Shown: positions 1-9,171 of the stretch, piece by piece
Layout: each line of letters opens with the position of its first letter
Position numbering within the stretch: position 1 is the first letter of the stretch
NCBI RefSeq assembly: GCF_001591445.1
Contig: NZ_BCUX01000044.1
Coordinates: 1 to 42,050, forward strand
DNA from: Neobacillus drentensis NBRC 102427
Lineage (GTDB): Bacteria; Bacillota; Bacilli; Bacillales; Cytobacillaceae
Reading direction: 5' to 3'
Length of the DNA: 42,050 nucleotides
Notes under the pieces: model-generated
Seen by the model: only the letters and a program-made list of their open reading frames with translations
Told to the model about the DNA's origin: nothing
The model's database searches: none
Position numbers and translations under genes: made by a program

Positions 1-180
1 GCAAAATGACCCATTTTCATGTTTCTCGAGTCAATAGTCGGAATCCTTCCGTCTATTTAAGCAATTTTCAGTGCTCTTACCAAAATAAGAGGAATTTATA
101 TGCTTATTTATCAAACTCGCTTTAGCGTCTAATGAACTTGTACAATTTACGGGTGCTTTCGTGAAAACAAGAAAATTTTA

Positions 181-219
181 AAAAAGGCTTAGAGATATTT
201 GCATCTCTAAGCCTTTTTT
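181..219. terminator. Perfect 16-bp intrinsic terminator hairpin
   Basis: The arms 181-196 and 203-218 are perfectly complementary (core GGCTTAGAGAT) around a 6-nt loop, with A-tract and T-tract at either end so it could work in both directions. It follows a gggtgctttc sequence at 150-160 and sits where other copies of that repeat carry their central hairpin, so it may belong to the repeat rather than to a gene. No gene ends just upstream inside the window. Confidence 0.75.
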
Positions 220-605
220 ACTGTGAAATGTGCTCTGAAATTTATGTGATTTGCTATGGATTAGGTTTGTGATTAACCGTTTTGCACCTCACAAGTAAAC
301 TCTGTTAGAAGCCTCCCCGTGGGTTCTGAATGTTATCTTCGTTCTATGAAAAAAACGCATGGTTGGTATTCCAATTATTCATTTTACTCGCATAAACTTA
401 AGAGTTATACTAAGTGTGTAGAATTTGTGAACAAAAATATTAAATACTAGGAGTGAAATAAGGATACTTCATTTGAAAACAAAGGATTCCGTAATGACTG
501 GCGCATCTATGGTTGTTACAGCAGTTAAAACAGACAGGAAATGAATTAATTATTATTACTTATCTCGAACTCGAGATATCTTTAGGGATATCTATCACAA
601 GCAGA

Positions 606-763
606 ATGAAAGACAAAATTCGCCTTAGGTGCAAGAGAATTGTCCTTCATAGGCGGTATGAAGGACAAAAATCGCCTTAGGAACAAGAGAATTGTCCTTC
701 ATAAGCGGTATGAAGGACAAAAATCGCCTCAAGAGCAAGAGAATTGTCCTTCATAACGGTATG
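606..763. repeat. Array 1 of 52-bp palindromic tandem repeats (3 units)
   Basis: Units start at 606, 658 and 710, a regular 52-bp period, with a partial fourth start at 761. Each unit has the left arm ATGAAGGACAAA, a loop beginning AATCGCCT and the right arm TTGTCCTTCAT, so a single unit can fold as a hairpin of about 11-13 bp. Units are joined by AAGCGGT or AGGCGGT. The first unit has one change in its left arm (AAAGACAAA). The same family, in the opposite orientation, forms the array at 15255-15454. Confidence 0.85.
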
Positions 764-778
764 TATTCTGAACACACT

Positions 779-793
779 TGGTGTCAGGCACCA
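779..793. repeat. Short TGGTG/CACCA hairpin followed by T-run
   Basis: TGGTG-TCAGG-CACCA followed by ATTTTT forms a compact hairpin about 40 bases past the end of ureD. GGTG(C/T)C-type hairpins of this look recur in Bacillus intergenic DNA (general knowledge, not checked here). The T-run is on the plus strand, so it is not a good terminator for the leftward urease operon. Confidence 0.4.
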
Positions 794-831
794 TTTTTAC
801 TTGTTGAATACTGAATCCAACCTCTAACACT

Positions 832-1650
832 TTAATATTTTCTAAGAAAGCTTGGGGTTGTATCAAACCATTCGTGACTAATCATATGATGGACATTCTT
901 GAATATTCTTTCAATTTCCTGAGTTGAGTTTGCTAAAACCCGTACGGTAAATCCTTTAACAGATAACTGGGATAAGCCAACTTTATTGGTATCTGATTGG
1001 ATCACATGATATAACCGATCCAGTAGCTCAGGGGTGGTTTGTTCCCCGATAACCAGCATGGAACCTAGATGAGAAAATCCCTCCATAAAGCCAATCGTTT
1101 CCATATTATAGTCTGCTGGACTTATCTTAATATGATCATAGGCCACCAGTTCATTGTCCATGTAGATTTCATTCATTAATTGAAGCCGGTCGTAGCTAAA
1201 TCTTTGTCCATCTGGAGACCAGCCTGGTGTAATGATATCTGAATAAAGAAACGTAGCGCCTTTCTCCATATGAATGACATTTTTTTGTTTGTAGCGCGCT
1301 TGGCGATAGGCAATCAAAGGATCGGGAGTATACTCCAAAAAGCTGCCATTCTTCAAAAAGATTTCCGTTTCCTGATAGGCATGTGTATGAGGGGTTCTAT
1401 ACACTTTCGTAGCAGACTGTGTTGTTAATGTAAGTCTAGCCTGTTTCTCTAATGCAATTTGTATGCGGTATCGATCACCGTCTAAATAGCCACCCCCAGG
1501 ATTTAAAATATAATAGCAGACTTGTCCCGAGTCGTTGTGATAAATAGGGCGCATTACTTTCAATGCGCCCTGGAAAAATACATTTTTTGCAACTGTCTTT
1601 CCTTTTCGATTTTCAACAGCTAAACGTAATTCGCCGGTCCAGCCTGTCAT
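832..1650 (-). CDS. ureD: Urease accessory protein UreD (UreH)
   Basis: This 272-residue protein is the last gene of the urease operon. UreD proteins bind apo-urease and, with UreF and UreG, form the GTP-dependent complex that loads nickel onto the carbamylated active-site lysine. Typical family traits are visible: about 270 residues, an all-beta look, the Gly-rich segment NPGGGYLDGDRY near residues 50-60, the TTQSATKVYR stretch near 76-85 and the PDPLIAYRQARYKQ stretch near 109-122. It starts 1 base after the ureG stop codon, so it is very probably co-transcribed and translationally coupled. Nothing in it looks broken. The identification rests on family motifs and on its place in a complete ure operon. 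Confidence 0.95.
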   Translation of the reverse strand: MTGWTGELRLAVENRKGKTVAKNVFFQGALKVMRPIYHNDSGQVCYYILNPGGGYLDGDRYRIQIALEKQARLTLTTQSATKVYRTPHTHAYQETEIFLKNGSFLEYTPDPLIAYRQARYKQKNVIHMEKGATFLYSDIITPGWSPDGQRFSYDRLQLMNEIYMDNELVAYDHIKISPADYNMETIGFMEGFSHLGSMLVIGEQTTPELLDRLYHVIQSDTNKVGLSQLSVKGFTVRVLANSTQEIERIFKNVHHMISHEWFDTTPSFLRKY

Positions 1651-1651
1651 T

Positions 1652-2263
1652 CTAAGCCAATCCCTTTAAAAGAGTGTCCTGCTTGATCCAGTTGATGACT
1701 TCATCAAGCCCCGAATTATTTTTTAAATTTGTAAAGAAAAACGGTTTATCGCCACGAAAAGACTTTGTATCTGATTCCATTACTTCCAAGCTTGCGCCAA
1801 CAAAGGGAGCTAAATCTGTTTTATTAATAATAAATAAATCAGACTTAATCATTCCCTGACCGCCTTTTCTTGGGATTTTCTCACCTTGGGCTACATCAAT
1901 GATATAGATAGAAAAATCAACTAGCTCCGGGCTAAATGTGGCCGCAAGATTATCTCCACCGCTTTCAACAAAAATTAGTTCAACATCCGGATGTTTCTCT
2001 TTTAATTCATCGATAGCAGCAAAATTCATGGAAGCATCTTCGCGGATTGCTGTATGAGGGCATCCTCCTGTTTCCACACCGATGATGCGATCAGAAGGTA
2101 GAACTCCATTTTGCATAAGGAATTTAGCATCTTCCTTTGTATAAATATCATTTGTCACAACTGCCATGCTAATTTCTCCATCTAAATCTCGGGTAATCTT
2201 CTCAATTAACAATGTTTTTCCTGCTCCAACAGGACCGCCTACACCAATTTTTATCGGTTCCAT
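1652..2263 (-). CDS. ureG: Urease accessory GTPase UreG
   Basis: UreG is the SIMIBI-class GTPase that delivers nickel to urease. The 203-residue protein has the P-loop GPVGAGKT near residues 11-18, the [10 protein letters not shown] segment near 36-45, the Cys-Pro-His (CPH) nickel-binding motif near 66-68, the [15 protein letters not shown] switch region near 98-112 and the NKTDL guanine-specificity motif near 145-149. The reading frame is open upstream to 2314, but the ATG at 2263 is preceded by AAAGGA at proper distance and yields the normal family length; the upstream 17 residues read like leader DNA. It follows ureF by 16 bases and precedes ureD by 1. Confidence 0.96.
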   Translation of the reverse strand: MEPIKIGVGGPVGAGKTLLIEKITRDLDGEISMAVVTNDIYTKEDAKFLMQNGVLPSDRIIGVETGGCPHTAIREDASMNFAAIDELKEKHPDVELIFVESGGDNLAATFSPELVDFSIYIIDVAQGEKIPRKGGQGMIKSDLFIINKTDLAPFVGASLEVMESDTKSFRGDKPFFFTNLKNNSGLDEVINWIKQDTLLKGLA

Positions 2264-2279
2264 TTCAACACGTCCTTTC

Positions 2280-2966
2280 TTAAGACATAAAAATACGAAT
2301 ATTGACACGTTCATGCATCATTTGCGCTAATTCTAAACCTGGAGACACAATTCCAAAATCCTCTTCATCCAAAACTTGAATTTTTTCGGTTGCTTTGGCT
2401 AAAGTAGCTTGGAACTCCTGAATCGTTTTTTGCCCGGCTGTTTGACCTAACGGAATGGCCCGTACCGCATTTTGAACTAGACTTGACACGGTAGAGTATA
2501 AATAATAGAGCGTCGTGTTCTCTTGGGAAACGCCAAGATGATGACCAATCATCGTAAACACGATAGCTGGGTGTCCAAAAGATTGCTTTTGATGGATTCG
2601 TTCTCTATATTGGGCAAGTAATGGATTCTGATATAGATTTTCCACAAGATTTAGCATCCGTTCACCCATTCGCTGTGAACCATCCCGTGTTTCTCGTGGT
2701 AAATTCTGAACCATTAACATTCGATCGATTTTCCAAACCTTTTCCATCTCGTTATTTTCTAATGATTCATAGACGAGACGAGTGGCCAGCCCATCTGAAT
2801 AGACGAGCTGCTCATTTAAATAAACTTGGAGCCACTGGGCAAACGTGGCTTGATCGTGTACGATATTTCCTTGAATATAACTCTCTAAGCCATAGGAATG
2901 ACTAAATGCACCTGTTGGAAAGTTAGAATCACAAAGTTGAAACAAAGACAGTGTGTTATCAATCAT
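2280..2966 (-). CDS. ureF: Urease accessory protein UreF
   Basis: UreF is an all-helical protein that sits between UreD and UreG in the nickel-insertion complex and controls UreG GTP hydrolysis. The 228-residue length is normal. The N-terminal family signature is clear: [20 protein letters not shown] at residues 8-27. A second conserved stretch, [15 protein letters not shown], lies near 165-179. Its ATG overlaps the end of ureE by 8 bases (2959-2966), indicating translational coupling. No odd features are seen. Confidence 0.95.
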   Translation of the reverse strand: MIDNTLSLFQLCDSNFPTGAFSHSYGLESYIQGNIVHDQATFAQWLQVYLNEQLVYSDGLATRLVYESLENNEMEKVWKIDRMLMVQNLPRETRDGSQRMGERMLNLVENLYQNPLLAQYRERIHQKQSFGHPAIVFTMIGHHLGVSQENTTLYYLYSTVSSLVQNAVRAIPLGQTAGQKTIQEFQATLAKATEKIQVLDEEDFGIVSPGLELAQMMHERVNIRIFMS

Positions 2967-3414
2967 GACTATGACCGATATGCCGGAATGCTTGCTTTAC
3001 TTTCCTATCTTCGCGTTTAAAAGGGATTTGCAACTCTTGCAGCAATTCTTCCACTAGGTAGTCATATTGTACTAGCATGTCATCCTCTTCAAATTGCGCT
3101 GGAAGATGGCGATTTCCCAATTGATGAGCAATCGCCCCCATTTCCTTCAAGGAACGCGGGCTAATAACGAGTACATCATCTGAAAGAACATCCACAATAA
3201 TCATATTTTTTTCATCCATAAATAAAACATCACCAGCCACAAGATCACGTGGATTTTTTAGTCGAATCCCTATTTCTTTGCCGTGGTCTGTTGTCACTCG
3301 CTGAATTCGTTTCACTAAATCGGAACTTTCTAGATAGACCTTTTCCTTATGTCGTTTTAAAAGTTCTTCCATTTCCATTTCTTCTATATTCGTTACAATA
3401 TTTTCAACAATCAT
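2959..3414 (-). CDS. ureE: Urease accessory nickel chaperone UreE
   Basis: UreE is the metallochaperone that passes nickel to UreG. The 151-residue protein has the two-domain UreE shape: an N-terminal part with the [12 protein letters not shown] segment and a C-terminal metal-binding part containing GNRHLPAQ (the conserved metal-binding His near residue 99) and ending GHSHD, a very short His tail compared with the His-rich tail of Klebsiella UreE. The frame is open to 3474, but the ATG at 3414 has GAGGTG six bases upstream and gives the normal length. It lies 10 bases after ureC and overlaps ureF by 8 bases. Confidence 0.94.
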   Translation of the reverse strand: MIVENIVTNIEEMEMEELLKRHKEKVYLESSDLVKRIQRVTTDHGKEIGIRLKNPRDLVAGDVLFMDEKNMIIVDVLSDDVLVISPRSLKEMGAIAHQLGNRHLPAQFEEDDMLVQYDYLVEELLQELQIPFKREDRKVKQAFRHIGHSHD

Positions 3415-3424
3415 TGTTTTCACC

Positions 3425-5137
3425 TCAAAATAAGAAATAACGTTGTCCCATTGGTACTTCAGAAACAGGATCACAGGTAATCAGTTCCCCATTTACTTTT
3501 ACTTCATATGTTTGGGGATCTACAGTAATTTCAGGAGTTTCGGAATTTAGCTTCATATCCTTTTTTGTTAATTTTCGAATTCCGTGAACAGGGAGAATGA
3601 TCTTTTCCAATCCCAATTTCTCATGTACTTTGCCATCAAAGGCTGCTTGAGAGATAAAGGTAATCGAGCTTTTAGACAAGGCTTTCCCTAATGATGCATA
3701 CATCGGTCGATAAATAATAGGCTGTGGTGTTGGAATGGATGCATTGGCATCACCCATTAAGGCTTGAACAATAAAGCCATTTTTTAAAATGAGTTCAGGT
3801 TTCACACCGAAAAACGCTGGATTCCAGAGCACGAGATCAGCAATTTTCCCTACTTCTATTGAACCAACATGATCAGAAATACCATGCGTAATCGCCGGAT
3901 TAATGGTGAATTTGGCAATATAACGCTTTACGCGGTTATTATCTGAATACTCGCTGTCTCCTTGCATGGTTCCTCTTTGCTTTTTCATTTTATCTGCAGT
4001 CTGCCATGTACGTAAGATAACTTCCCCAATCCGTCCCATTGCTTGTGCATCTGAGCTGACCATACTAAATACGCCCATATCTTGAAGGATATCTTCTGCT
4101 GCAATTGTTTCCTTTCTAATTCGGGAATCAGCAAAAGCGATATCCTCTGGTACAGCAGGGTTCAAATGGTGGCAAACCATCAGCATGTCTAGATGTTCAT
4201 CAATCGTATTCACGGTATAAGGCAAGGTTGGATTCGTAGAAGAAGGGAGAACATTCATGTATCCAGCCGATTTGATTAAATCGGGAGCGTGGCCACCGCC
4301 TGCACCTTCCGTATGGTACATGTGTATAACCCGATCTTTAATGGCTGCCATTGTATTTTCTACAAATCCCCCTTCATTCAAGGTATCGGCATGAAGGGCT
4401 ACTTGTACATCAAATTTGTCAGCCACTCGGAGTGAATAGTCAATAGCTGAAGAAGTAGCTCCCCAGTCTTCATGAACTTTTAGCCCAATGGCACCTGCAC
4501 GTACTTGCTCCGCAAGCGGTTCTTCTGCTGCAGCTTGGCCTTTCCCAGTAAAGCCTACGTTAATCGGCAATCCTTCAGCCGCTTCGAGCATCCGATGAAT
4601 ATTCCATTCACCAGGAGAAACGGTTGTTGCTCTGGACCCTGCAGTTGGGCCGGTTCCTCCTCCAATCAGAGTGGTCACACCTGAAGTAAGAGCTGTATCA
4701 ACTTGAGCAGGATTAATAAAGTGAACATGCGTATCAATACCACCGGCCGTCACAATCATTCCCTCACCGGCAATAATTTCAGTGGAGGCTCCAATCACAA
4801 TATCGACACCATCCATGACTAATGGATTTCCTGCTTTTCCAATTGCAGCAATGACCCCATCACGAATACCAATATCAGCTTTATAAATTCCGGTATAATC
4901 CAAAATAACAACATTGGTAATTACCACATCCGGAATCCCATCTCCACGAGTGACCAGGGGATGCTGCCCCATCCCATCGCGAATGACTTTCCCGCCGCCA
5001 AAAACAACTTCCTCGCCGTAAGTTGTTAGGTCTTTTTCAATTTGAATTATTAAGTTCGTATCAGCTAAACGAATGGAATCACCAGCTGTGGGTCCGTACA
5101 TTTCGGCATATTGTTTTCTCGTCATTTTAAAGCTCAT
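3425..5137 (-). CDS. ureC: Urease alpha subunit UreC (catalytic)
   Basis: This is the catalytic subunit that hydrolyses urea to ammonia and carbamate at a di-nickel centre. Its 570 residues match the standard length, and the active-site residues fall at the same numbers as in the Sporosarcina pasteurii enzyme: His137 and His139 (THVHF), Lys220 that is carbamylated (GLKVHEDWG), His222, His249 (ALHADT), His275 (HMYHTEG), flap Cys322-His323 (VCHHLNP) and Asp363 (SSDAQAMGR). It overlaps ureB by 4 bases (ATGA) and is followed by ureE after 10 bases. An alternative start four codons in is possible. The enzyme should be active if nickel is supplied. Confidence 0.98.
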   Translation of the reverse strand: MSFKMTRKQYAEMYGPTAGDSIRLADTNLIIQIEKDLTTYGEEVVFGGGKVIRDGMGQHPLVTRGDGIPDVVITNVVILDYTGIYKADIGIRDGVIAAIGKAGNPLVMDGVDIVIGASTEIIAGEGMIVTAGGIDTHVHFINPAQVDTALTSGVTTLIGGGTGPTAGSRATTVSPGEWNIHRMLEAAEGLPINVGFTGKGQAAAEEPLAEQVRAGAIGLKVHEDWGATSSAIDYSLRVADKFDVQVALHADTLNEGGFVENTMAAIKDRVIHMYHTEGAGGGHAPDLIKSAGYMNVLPSSTNPTLPYTVNTIDEHLDMLMVCHHLNPAVPEDIAFADSRIRKETIAAEDILQDMGVFSMVSSDAQAMGRIGEVILRTWQTADKMKKQRGTMQGDSEYSDNNRVKRYIAKFTINPAITHGISDHVGSIEVGKIADLVLWNPAFFGVKPELILKNGFIVQALMGDANASIPTPQPIIYRPMYASLGKALSKSSITFISQAAFDGKVHEKLGLEKIILPVHGIRKLTKKDMKLNSETPEITVDPQTYEVKVNGELITCDPVSEVPMGQRYFLF

Positions 5138-5472
5138 TGATTAGACCCTCTTTCAATGGAACCATCTGTTTTATTGTTAAATCCATATACGCGGCGTTCT
5201 CCACCATAAGGAACCAATTCTACTTCTTTCTCATCGCCAGGTTCAAAGCGAACGGCAGCACCTGATGGAATGTTCAAGCGTTTCCCGAACCCTTCTTCTC
5301 TATTAAATTGGAGGGATTCATTTACTTCATAAAAGTGAAAATGAGACCCGATTTGGATGGGACGGTCTCCGGTGTTGGTTACAGAAATTGTTGATGTCGT
5401 TCTTCCAGCATTACAAATAATATCTTCTTCCTTTAAAAATAGCTGCCCTGGTTCCATTTCAATATGTTCCAT
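5134..5472 (-). CDS. ureB: Urease beta subunit UreB
   Basis: UreB is a small structural subunit of the (UreABC)3 urease trimer. The protein has the family core [20 protein letters not shown] and [14 protein letters not shown], a beta-rich fold, and normal length of 112 residues. An ATG seven codons upstream (5493) exists, but a perfect AGGAGG lies between the two and stands nine bases before the ATG at 5472, which I therefore prefer. It lies 23 bases after ureA and overlaps ureC by 4 bases. Confidence 0.95.
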   Translation of the reverse strand: MEHIEMEPGQLFLKEEDIICNAGRTTSTISVTNTGDRPIQIGSHFHFYEVNESLQFNREEGFGKRLNIPSGAAVRFEPGDEKEVELVPYGGERRVYGFNNKTDGSIERGSNQ

Positions 5473-5495
5473 AAAGTTAGGCCTCCTGTTCATTC

Positions 5496-5798
5496 TTATC
5501 GAATTGGATCATGTACAGTTACTAGTTTAGTTCCATCAGGAAATGTAGCTTCTACTTGAATATCGTCAATGATATCTGGAATGCCATTCATGACATCTTC
5601 GCGAGACAAGATGGTTGCGCCAAATTCCATCAATTCAGCAACCGTTTTTCCATCCCTTGCACCTTCCAGTACTTCATAAGTAATCAATGCAACAGCTTCA
5701 GGGTAATTTAATTTTAAGCCTCTTTCTTTTCGCCTTTTAGCTAGATCCGCGGCAACGACAATCATGAGCTTATCAATCTCACGAGGTAATAATTGCAT
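5496..5798 (-). CDS. ureA: Urease gamma subunit UreA
   Basis: UreA is the first gene of the urease operon and the smallest structural subunit. The 100-residue length is exactly that of the family, and [20 protein letters not shown] at the N-terminus, [17 protein letters not shown] and the C-terminal LVTVHDPI are diagnostic. The frame opens seven codons further up (5819), but GAGGAGG six bases before the ATG at 5798 decides the start. The promoter region is shared with the divergent urea transporter. Confidence 0.96.
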   Translation of the reverse strand: MQLLPREIDKLMIVVAADLAKRRKERGLKLNYPEAVALITYEVLEGARDGKTVAELMEFGATILSREDVMNGIPDIIDDIQVEATFPDGTKLVTVHDPIR

Positions 5799-5831
5799 GG
5801 TGGGCCTCCTCTTTTTCATATAATTACCAAA

Positions 5832-5860
5832 TGTATATTTCTTAATTAAGAAAATACTAA
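5832..5860 (-). promoter_or_regulatory. Candidate urease promoter with palindromic operator in its spacer
   Basis: Reading leftward, TTAGTA (5855-5860) and TATACA (5832-5837) are separated by 17 bases, a plausible but weak sigma-A promoter about 30 bases before the ureA start codon. The spacer is almost exactly filled by the perfect 16-bp palindrome TTTCTTAATTAAGAAA (5838-5853). A protein bound there would block the promoter. No TnrA/GlnR box (TGTNA-N7-TNACA) was found in the intergenic region. The promoter call is inference; the palindrome is seen directly. Confidence 0.4.
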
Positions 5861-5964
5861 GATGTAGTCATCTTTTAGAAAAGCAAACATAAATAGCCTT
5901 TCCAAATAGAGTGGATTTAATCTTTTATTTATTAATTTAGAAATTTTTTTAAGGAAGTGTGTCG

Positions 5965-6927
5965 ATGCTAAAAGACAATAGTGTTTATTTGCCAGAGAAG
6001 GCTTACTTATCAAAGAGGAAATTTCCTTCAATTATTTTGGCATCGCTGAAAGGGATCTCTCAAGTCATCTTTATTGAGAATGTTGTTTCTGGTGTTCTTA
6101 TTCTAATCGCTATTACTATTGCTTCTTATCAATTAGGAATTATTGCTTTTTTGTCTTCTATGATCGGTACATTAATCGGAAAAATAGGAGGGGCAAATGA
6201 AAAAAGTGTAGATTCCGGTTTATACGGGTATAATTCTGTGTTAACAGGCATTGCCCTTACATTATTTTTAACTGGACCTTCTCAGTGGATTATTGCTTTA
6301 GGAGGGGCAGTTATTGCGGCCATCTTTGCAGCAATGATGGTCCATTTTATGAAAAATGCTGCACTTCCTATTCTTACTTTCCCTTTTATCGTCCTGACCT
6401 GGTTTATGCTATTAGTTTCTTACCGATTAAAAGTATTCCAATTAAGTAACACCTTAGTACCTCAAAGTTTATCGCACTGGCAACTGGATATTGAGGGAGA
6501 GGTAAATTGGACGGAGGGAATTTTTAATGGAATAGGACAAGTATTTTTTCTGGATCATACCCTATCTGGCGTGTTGCTGTTTATTGCTGTATTTTGGGCA
6601 GGATGGAGACTCGGTCTTTATGCTGTAGTAGGAAATGCGGTTGCTTTGTTTACAGCTTACGGGCTTGGAGGAGAACACTCATTAATTATAATGGGGCTAT
6701 ATGGCTATAATGCCATATTGGCATGTATGGCAGTAGCAACTGTATTTAGCACGGAAGAGAATCGTTTTAAGAGTATTTCAGGGATTGTAGCTGCTTGTTT
6801 AACAGTCCCGCTTACTGCTAGTACCAGTACCTGGCTTTTACCATATGGACTTCCTGCCCTAACGATGCCCTTTGTCCTTAGTACTTGGCTTTTTTTAGGG
6901 GCGAGAAAAGTTTTGCCAACATTATAA
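5965..6927 (+). CDS. Urea transporter (UT family membrane channel)
   Basis: A 320-residue, strongly hydrophobic protein of the urea transporter family, expected to let urea pass the cytoplasmic membrane toward the urease encoded next door. The two-fold repeat of the family is visible: the pair LYGYNSVLTGIALTLF (first half) and LYGYNAILACMAVATVF (second half), and the pair of LPxLTxPF signatures, LPILTFPF and LPALTMPF, each at the end of a half. About ten membrane segments are expected. A GTG at 5959 would sit only 2 bases from the AAGGAA ribosome binding site; the ATG at 5965 is 8 bases from it and is preferred. It diverges from the urease operon across about 165 bases. Confidence 0.92.
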   Translation: MLKDNSVYLPEKAYLSKRKFPSIILASLKGISQVIFIENVVSGVLILIAITIASYQLGIIAFLSSMIGTLIGKIGGANEKSVDSGLYGYNSVLTGIALTLFLTGPSQWIIALGGAVIAAIFAAMMVHFMKNAALPILTFPFIVLTWFMLLVSYRLKVFQLSNTLVPQSLSHWQLDIEGEVNWTEGIFNGIGQVFFLDHTLSGVLLFIAVFWAGWRLGLYAVVGNAVALFTAYGLGGEHSLIIMGLYGYNAILACMAVATVFSTEENRFKSISGIVAACLTVPLTASTSTWLLPYGLPALTMPFVLSTWLFLGARKVLPTL

Positions 6928-6950
6928 TTACATATGTTTTGCCCACGAAA

Positions 6951-7003
6951 AAAACACCTCCGATAAATGTACTTGTTACAATGTAACATTTCGGAGGTGT
7001 TTT
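6951..7003. terminator. Bidirectional terminator between convergent genes
   Basis: AAAACACCTCCGATAAATGT (6951-6970) pairs with ACATTTCGGAGGTGTTTT (6986-7003), and the loop itself holds GTTACAATGTAAC, an inner near-palindrome. A-tracts and T-tracts flank both sides. It lies between the ends of the urea transporter and of mqo and should stop transcription from both. Confidence 0.85.
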
Positions 7004-7007
7004 ATAG

Positions 7008-8510
7008 TTAACTAAAGACCGGCTCTTTTTCGCTTAGACCAAGCGTCACTGCTGTTGAAGTATGAACTTCGTGGAGAAGTTCTTGATTTTCCATTAGTGA
7101 GATGCCGTAAGAAGGAATCATTTCTTTGATTTTCGCTTCCCATTCTTTCAAATGTTGCGGGAAGGATCTTTTGATTACCTCAAGCATTACGTGAACAGCA
7201 GTAGAAGCACCTGGGGAAGCACCTAGTAAGGCAGCAATCGAACCATCAGCGGCGGTAATCACTTCTGTCCCAAATTGAAGCGTTCCTTTGCCGCCGGCTT
7301 CCGTATCCTTAATCACTTGGACACGCTGGCCCGCTACGACTAAATCCCAATCCTCAGCTTTGGCGGTCGGGATAAACTCACGTAATTCTTCCATGCGCTG
7401 TTCTTTTGTCAACATGACTTGTTGAATCAGGTATTTCGTCAATGACAACTCTTTTGCGCCTGCCGCCATCATCGTTAAGACATTATTCGGTTTGACGGAG
7501 GTGACTAAATCTAACATGGAACCCATTTTTAAGAACTTAGGTGTGAAGCCGGCAAATGGTCCAAATAGCAACGATTTTTTATTGTCGATAAATCTTGTGT
7601 CAAGATGCGGAACTGACATCGGTGGTGCGCCAACCTTAGCTTTGCCGTATACTTTGGCATGATGTTGCGAGACTACTTCTGGGTTGTTACATACCATAAA
7701 TAGTCCGCTTACTGGGAATCCTCCGATATGTTTTCCTTCAGGAACCCCGGATTTTTGAAGTAAATGCAGGCTTCCTCCACCGCCCCCGATAAAGACGAAT
7801 TTGGCGGTATGGCGTTCGATCTTGCCACTAAATTGATTCTGCACTTTCAATTCCCACAAGCCATCGCTCGTACGGGATATATCATTAACACTATGATTGT
7901 AGTTTATCTCGACATTTTTACTCTCTAAGTGGTCAAACAACATACGCGTTAAAGCACCAAAGTTAACATCCGTTCCAGAATCGACTTTTGTAGCAGCTAT
8001 CGGTTCCTTTAAAGTACGACCTTCCATAATCAGCGGAATCCAATCTATCAATTTATCATGGTCATCGGAATATTCCATCCCTTGGAATAGGGGATTATTT
8101 GACAGCGCTTTAAAACGTTTTTTCAAAAATGATACATTTTGTTCCCCTTCTACTAAACTCATATGAGGCAACTGTTTGATAAAGTCCTGCGGATTACGTA
8201 GTAGATTGCTGTTTACTAGATATGACCAAAACTGCATAGAAACCTGAAACTGTTCATTAATATTGATAGCTTTGCTAATATCTATCGAACCGCCCGGTTT
8301 TTCGACGGTGTAGTTAAGCTCGCACAGTGCCGCATGCCCCGTTCCTGCATTATTCCATTCGTTGGAGCTTTCCTCTCCAGCGTTAGCGAGCTTTTCAAAA
8401 ACTGTAATGTCCCATTCCGGTACTAATTCTTTCAAGAGTGTCCCTAAAGTAGCACTCATGATTCCGGCACCAATTAATATGACGTCCGTCTTAGTTTCAC
8501 TATAGTTCAT
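7008..8510 (-). CDS. mqo: Malate:quinone oxidoreductase
   Basis: Mqo is a membrane-associated FAD enzyme that oxidises malate to oxaloacetate and passes electrons to the quinone pool. The 500-residue protein begins with the FAD-binding loop [17 protein letters not shown] near residues 9-25, has the family stretch [20 protein letters not shown] near 47-66, an internal [11 protein letters not shown] near 238-248 and the C-terminal [16 protein letters not shown] near 445-460, all characteristic of Mqo. The frame is open to 8567, but the ATG at 8510, with AAAGG upstream, gives the usual N-terminus. Transcribed alone; a candidate promoter lies at 8652-8680. Confidence 0.95.
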   Translation of the reverse strand: MNYSETKTDVILIGAGIMSATLGTLLKELVPEWDITVFEKLANAGEESSNEWNNAGTGHAALCELNYTVEKPGGSIDISKAININEQFQVSMQFWSYLVNSNLLRNPQDFIKQLPHMSLVEGEQNVSFLKKRFKALSNNPLFQGMEYSDDHDKLIDWIPLIMEGRTLKEPIAATKVDSGTDVNFGALTRMLFDHLESKNVEINYNHSVNDISRTSDGLWELKVQNQFSGKIERHTAKFVFIGGGGGSLHLLQKSGVPEGKHIGGFPVSGLFMVCNNPEVVSQHHAKVYGKAKVGAPPMSVPHLDTRFIDNKKSLLFGPFAGFTPKFLKMGSMLDLVTSVKPNNVLTMMAAGAKELSLTKYLIQQVMLTKEQRMEELREFIPTAKAEDWDLVVAGQRVQVIKDTEAGGKGTLQFGTEVITAADGSIAALLGASPGASTAVHVMLEVIKRSFPQHLKEWEAKIKEMIPSYGISLMENQELLHEVHTSTAVTLGLSEKEPVFS

Positions 8511-8651
8511 TTTTATCAACCTTTTCTCAGGAATTTGCAGAAAAGATGTAGGTATCACACCAACCAAAGGCCGACCTAGTCACACACCTTTTCTGTCTTA
8601 TTTATAACCATATTCACTGTATTAAGATTATTTATATATTAAAATATCTCT

Positions 8652-8680
8652 ATTATATGACAATTTCAAATTTTTTTAAA
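8652..8680 (-). promoter_or_regulatory. Candidate sigma-A promoter of mqo
   Basis: On the minus strand TTTAAA (8675-8680) and a perfect TATAAT (8652-8657) are 17 bases apart, about 140 bases before the mqo ATG. The -35 match is partial. The resulting leader would be about 130 bases. Confidence 0.45.
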
Positions 8681-8685
8681 GTGGG

Positions 8686-8725
8686 AAGTCTGTCCACAAG
8701 AGTTACAATGTGGAGGGATAGACTT
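8686..8725. other. Imperfect hairpin upstream of mqo
   Basis: AAGTCTGTCCACA (8686-8698) can pair with TGTGGAGGGATAGACTT (8709-8725) as two 6-bp helices (AAGTCT/AGACTT and TCCACA/TGTGGA) with an asymmetric bulge. No T-run follows. Function unknown; it lies just upstream of the candidate mqo promoter. Confidence 0.3.
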
Positions 8726-8844
8726 TGAATATTCTTTTTAGCCTATTTTAACCATAATTTTAATGGGTATTAGGGCAGCATACTTAATTTAAATTGCTAA
8801 TTCTTCTGATTGCGAATTACGGATTTTACTCATTATGAGAATTC

Positions 8845-9035
8845 ATAGGCGGAGAATTTCCTGCTAATGTATTTAGGGGAACCTTAAGAAGCGGATATAA
8901 GCGGAGATATTCCGATTAACTGCTCTAAATAAGACAAAATCCAAGGATTTGGATGACATAAGCGGAAAAACTCCCCTTATTTATAGGGAAATATGGGTAT
9001 TTCCCAATTTAAACGGAATTTCTCCGTTTATTTTT
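8845..9035. repeat. Degenerate AAGCGGA...TCCG palindromic repeats
   Basis: Several imperfect copies of a short dyad of the type ATAAGCGGA-n-TCCG-TTAT occur: 8845-8867, 8896-8919, 8958-8980 and 9011-9029 (AAACGGA-ATTTC-TCCGTTT, a clean 7-bp stem followed by ATTTTT). Between the last two is a perfect hairpin GGGAAATA-TGGG-TATTTCCC (8986-9005). The copies are diverged from each other. The rest of the 8511-9171 gap is A+T-rich and carries no recognisable gene. Confidence 0.6.
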
Positions 9036-9103
9036 CATACGTTATAGGATATATGATTTACGATGTGTTTAATAATTTTTTGTAAATTTTAACATTTTTG
9101 CGA

Positions 9104-9131
9104 TTGAATACCTGGTATAAGATGGTATAAT
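9104..9131 (+). promoter_or_regulatory. Promoter of the RND efflux gene (extended -10)
   Basis: TTGAAT (9104-9109), a 16-base spacer and TGG-TATAAT (perfect -10 at 9126-9131 with a TG extension) lie 40 bases before the start codon. The octamer TGGTATAA occurs twice, 10 bases apart (9113-9120 and 9123-9130), so a regulator could bind one face of the helix over the -10. Confidence 0.6.
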
Positions 9132-9171
9132 CTTACTAGTTTGACAATTTTGTATGTTTGGAGGTTTATTT

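Larger units (their letters stand above)
1..831. other. Gene-free left flank of the window
   Basis: No convincing protein gene is visible here. The stretch holds a strong hairpin terminator (181-219), a left-end-like copy of an interspersed repeat (about 130-172), a perfect inverted repeat TATCTCGA-AC-TCGAGATA (561-578), the first array of 52-bp palindromic repeats (606-763) and a short TGGTG/CACCA hairpin (779-793). A 23-codon reading frame from TTG at 473 to 544, preceded by AAGGA, is the only translatable candidate and is too short and featureless to call as a gene. Confidence 0.6.

Noticed and set aside
473..544. 23-codon TTG frame in the left flank
   Set aside because: AAGGA stands at a suitable distance, but the peptide is short and featureless and has no neighbour that supports it.
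2621..2905. 94-codon plus-strand frame opposite ureF
   Set aside because: Shadow of the ureF coding sequence; no domain or start signal.
5799..5964. TnrA/GlnR operator between ureA and the urea transporter
   Set aside because: No TGTNA-N7-TNACA match could be found on reading the region; only the unrelated 16-bp palindrome stands out.
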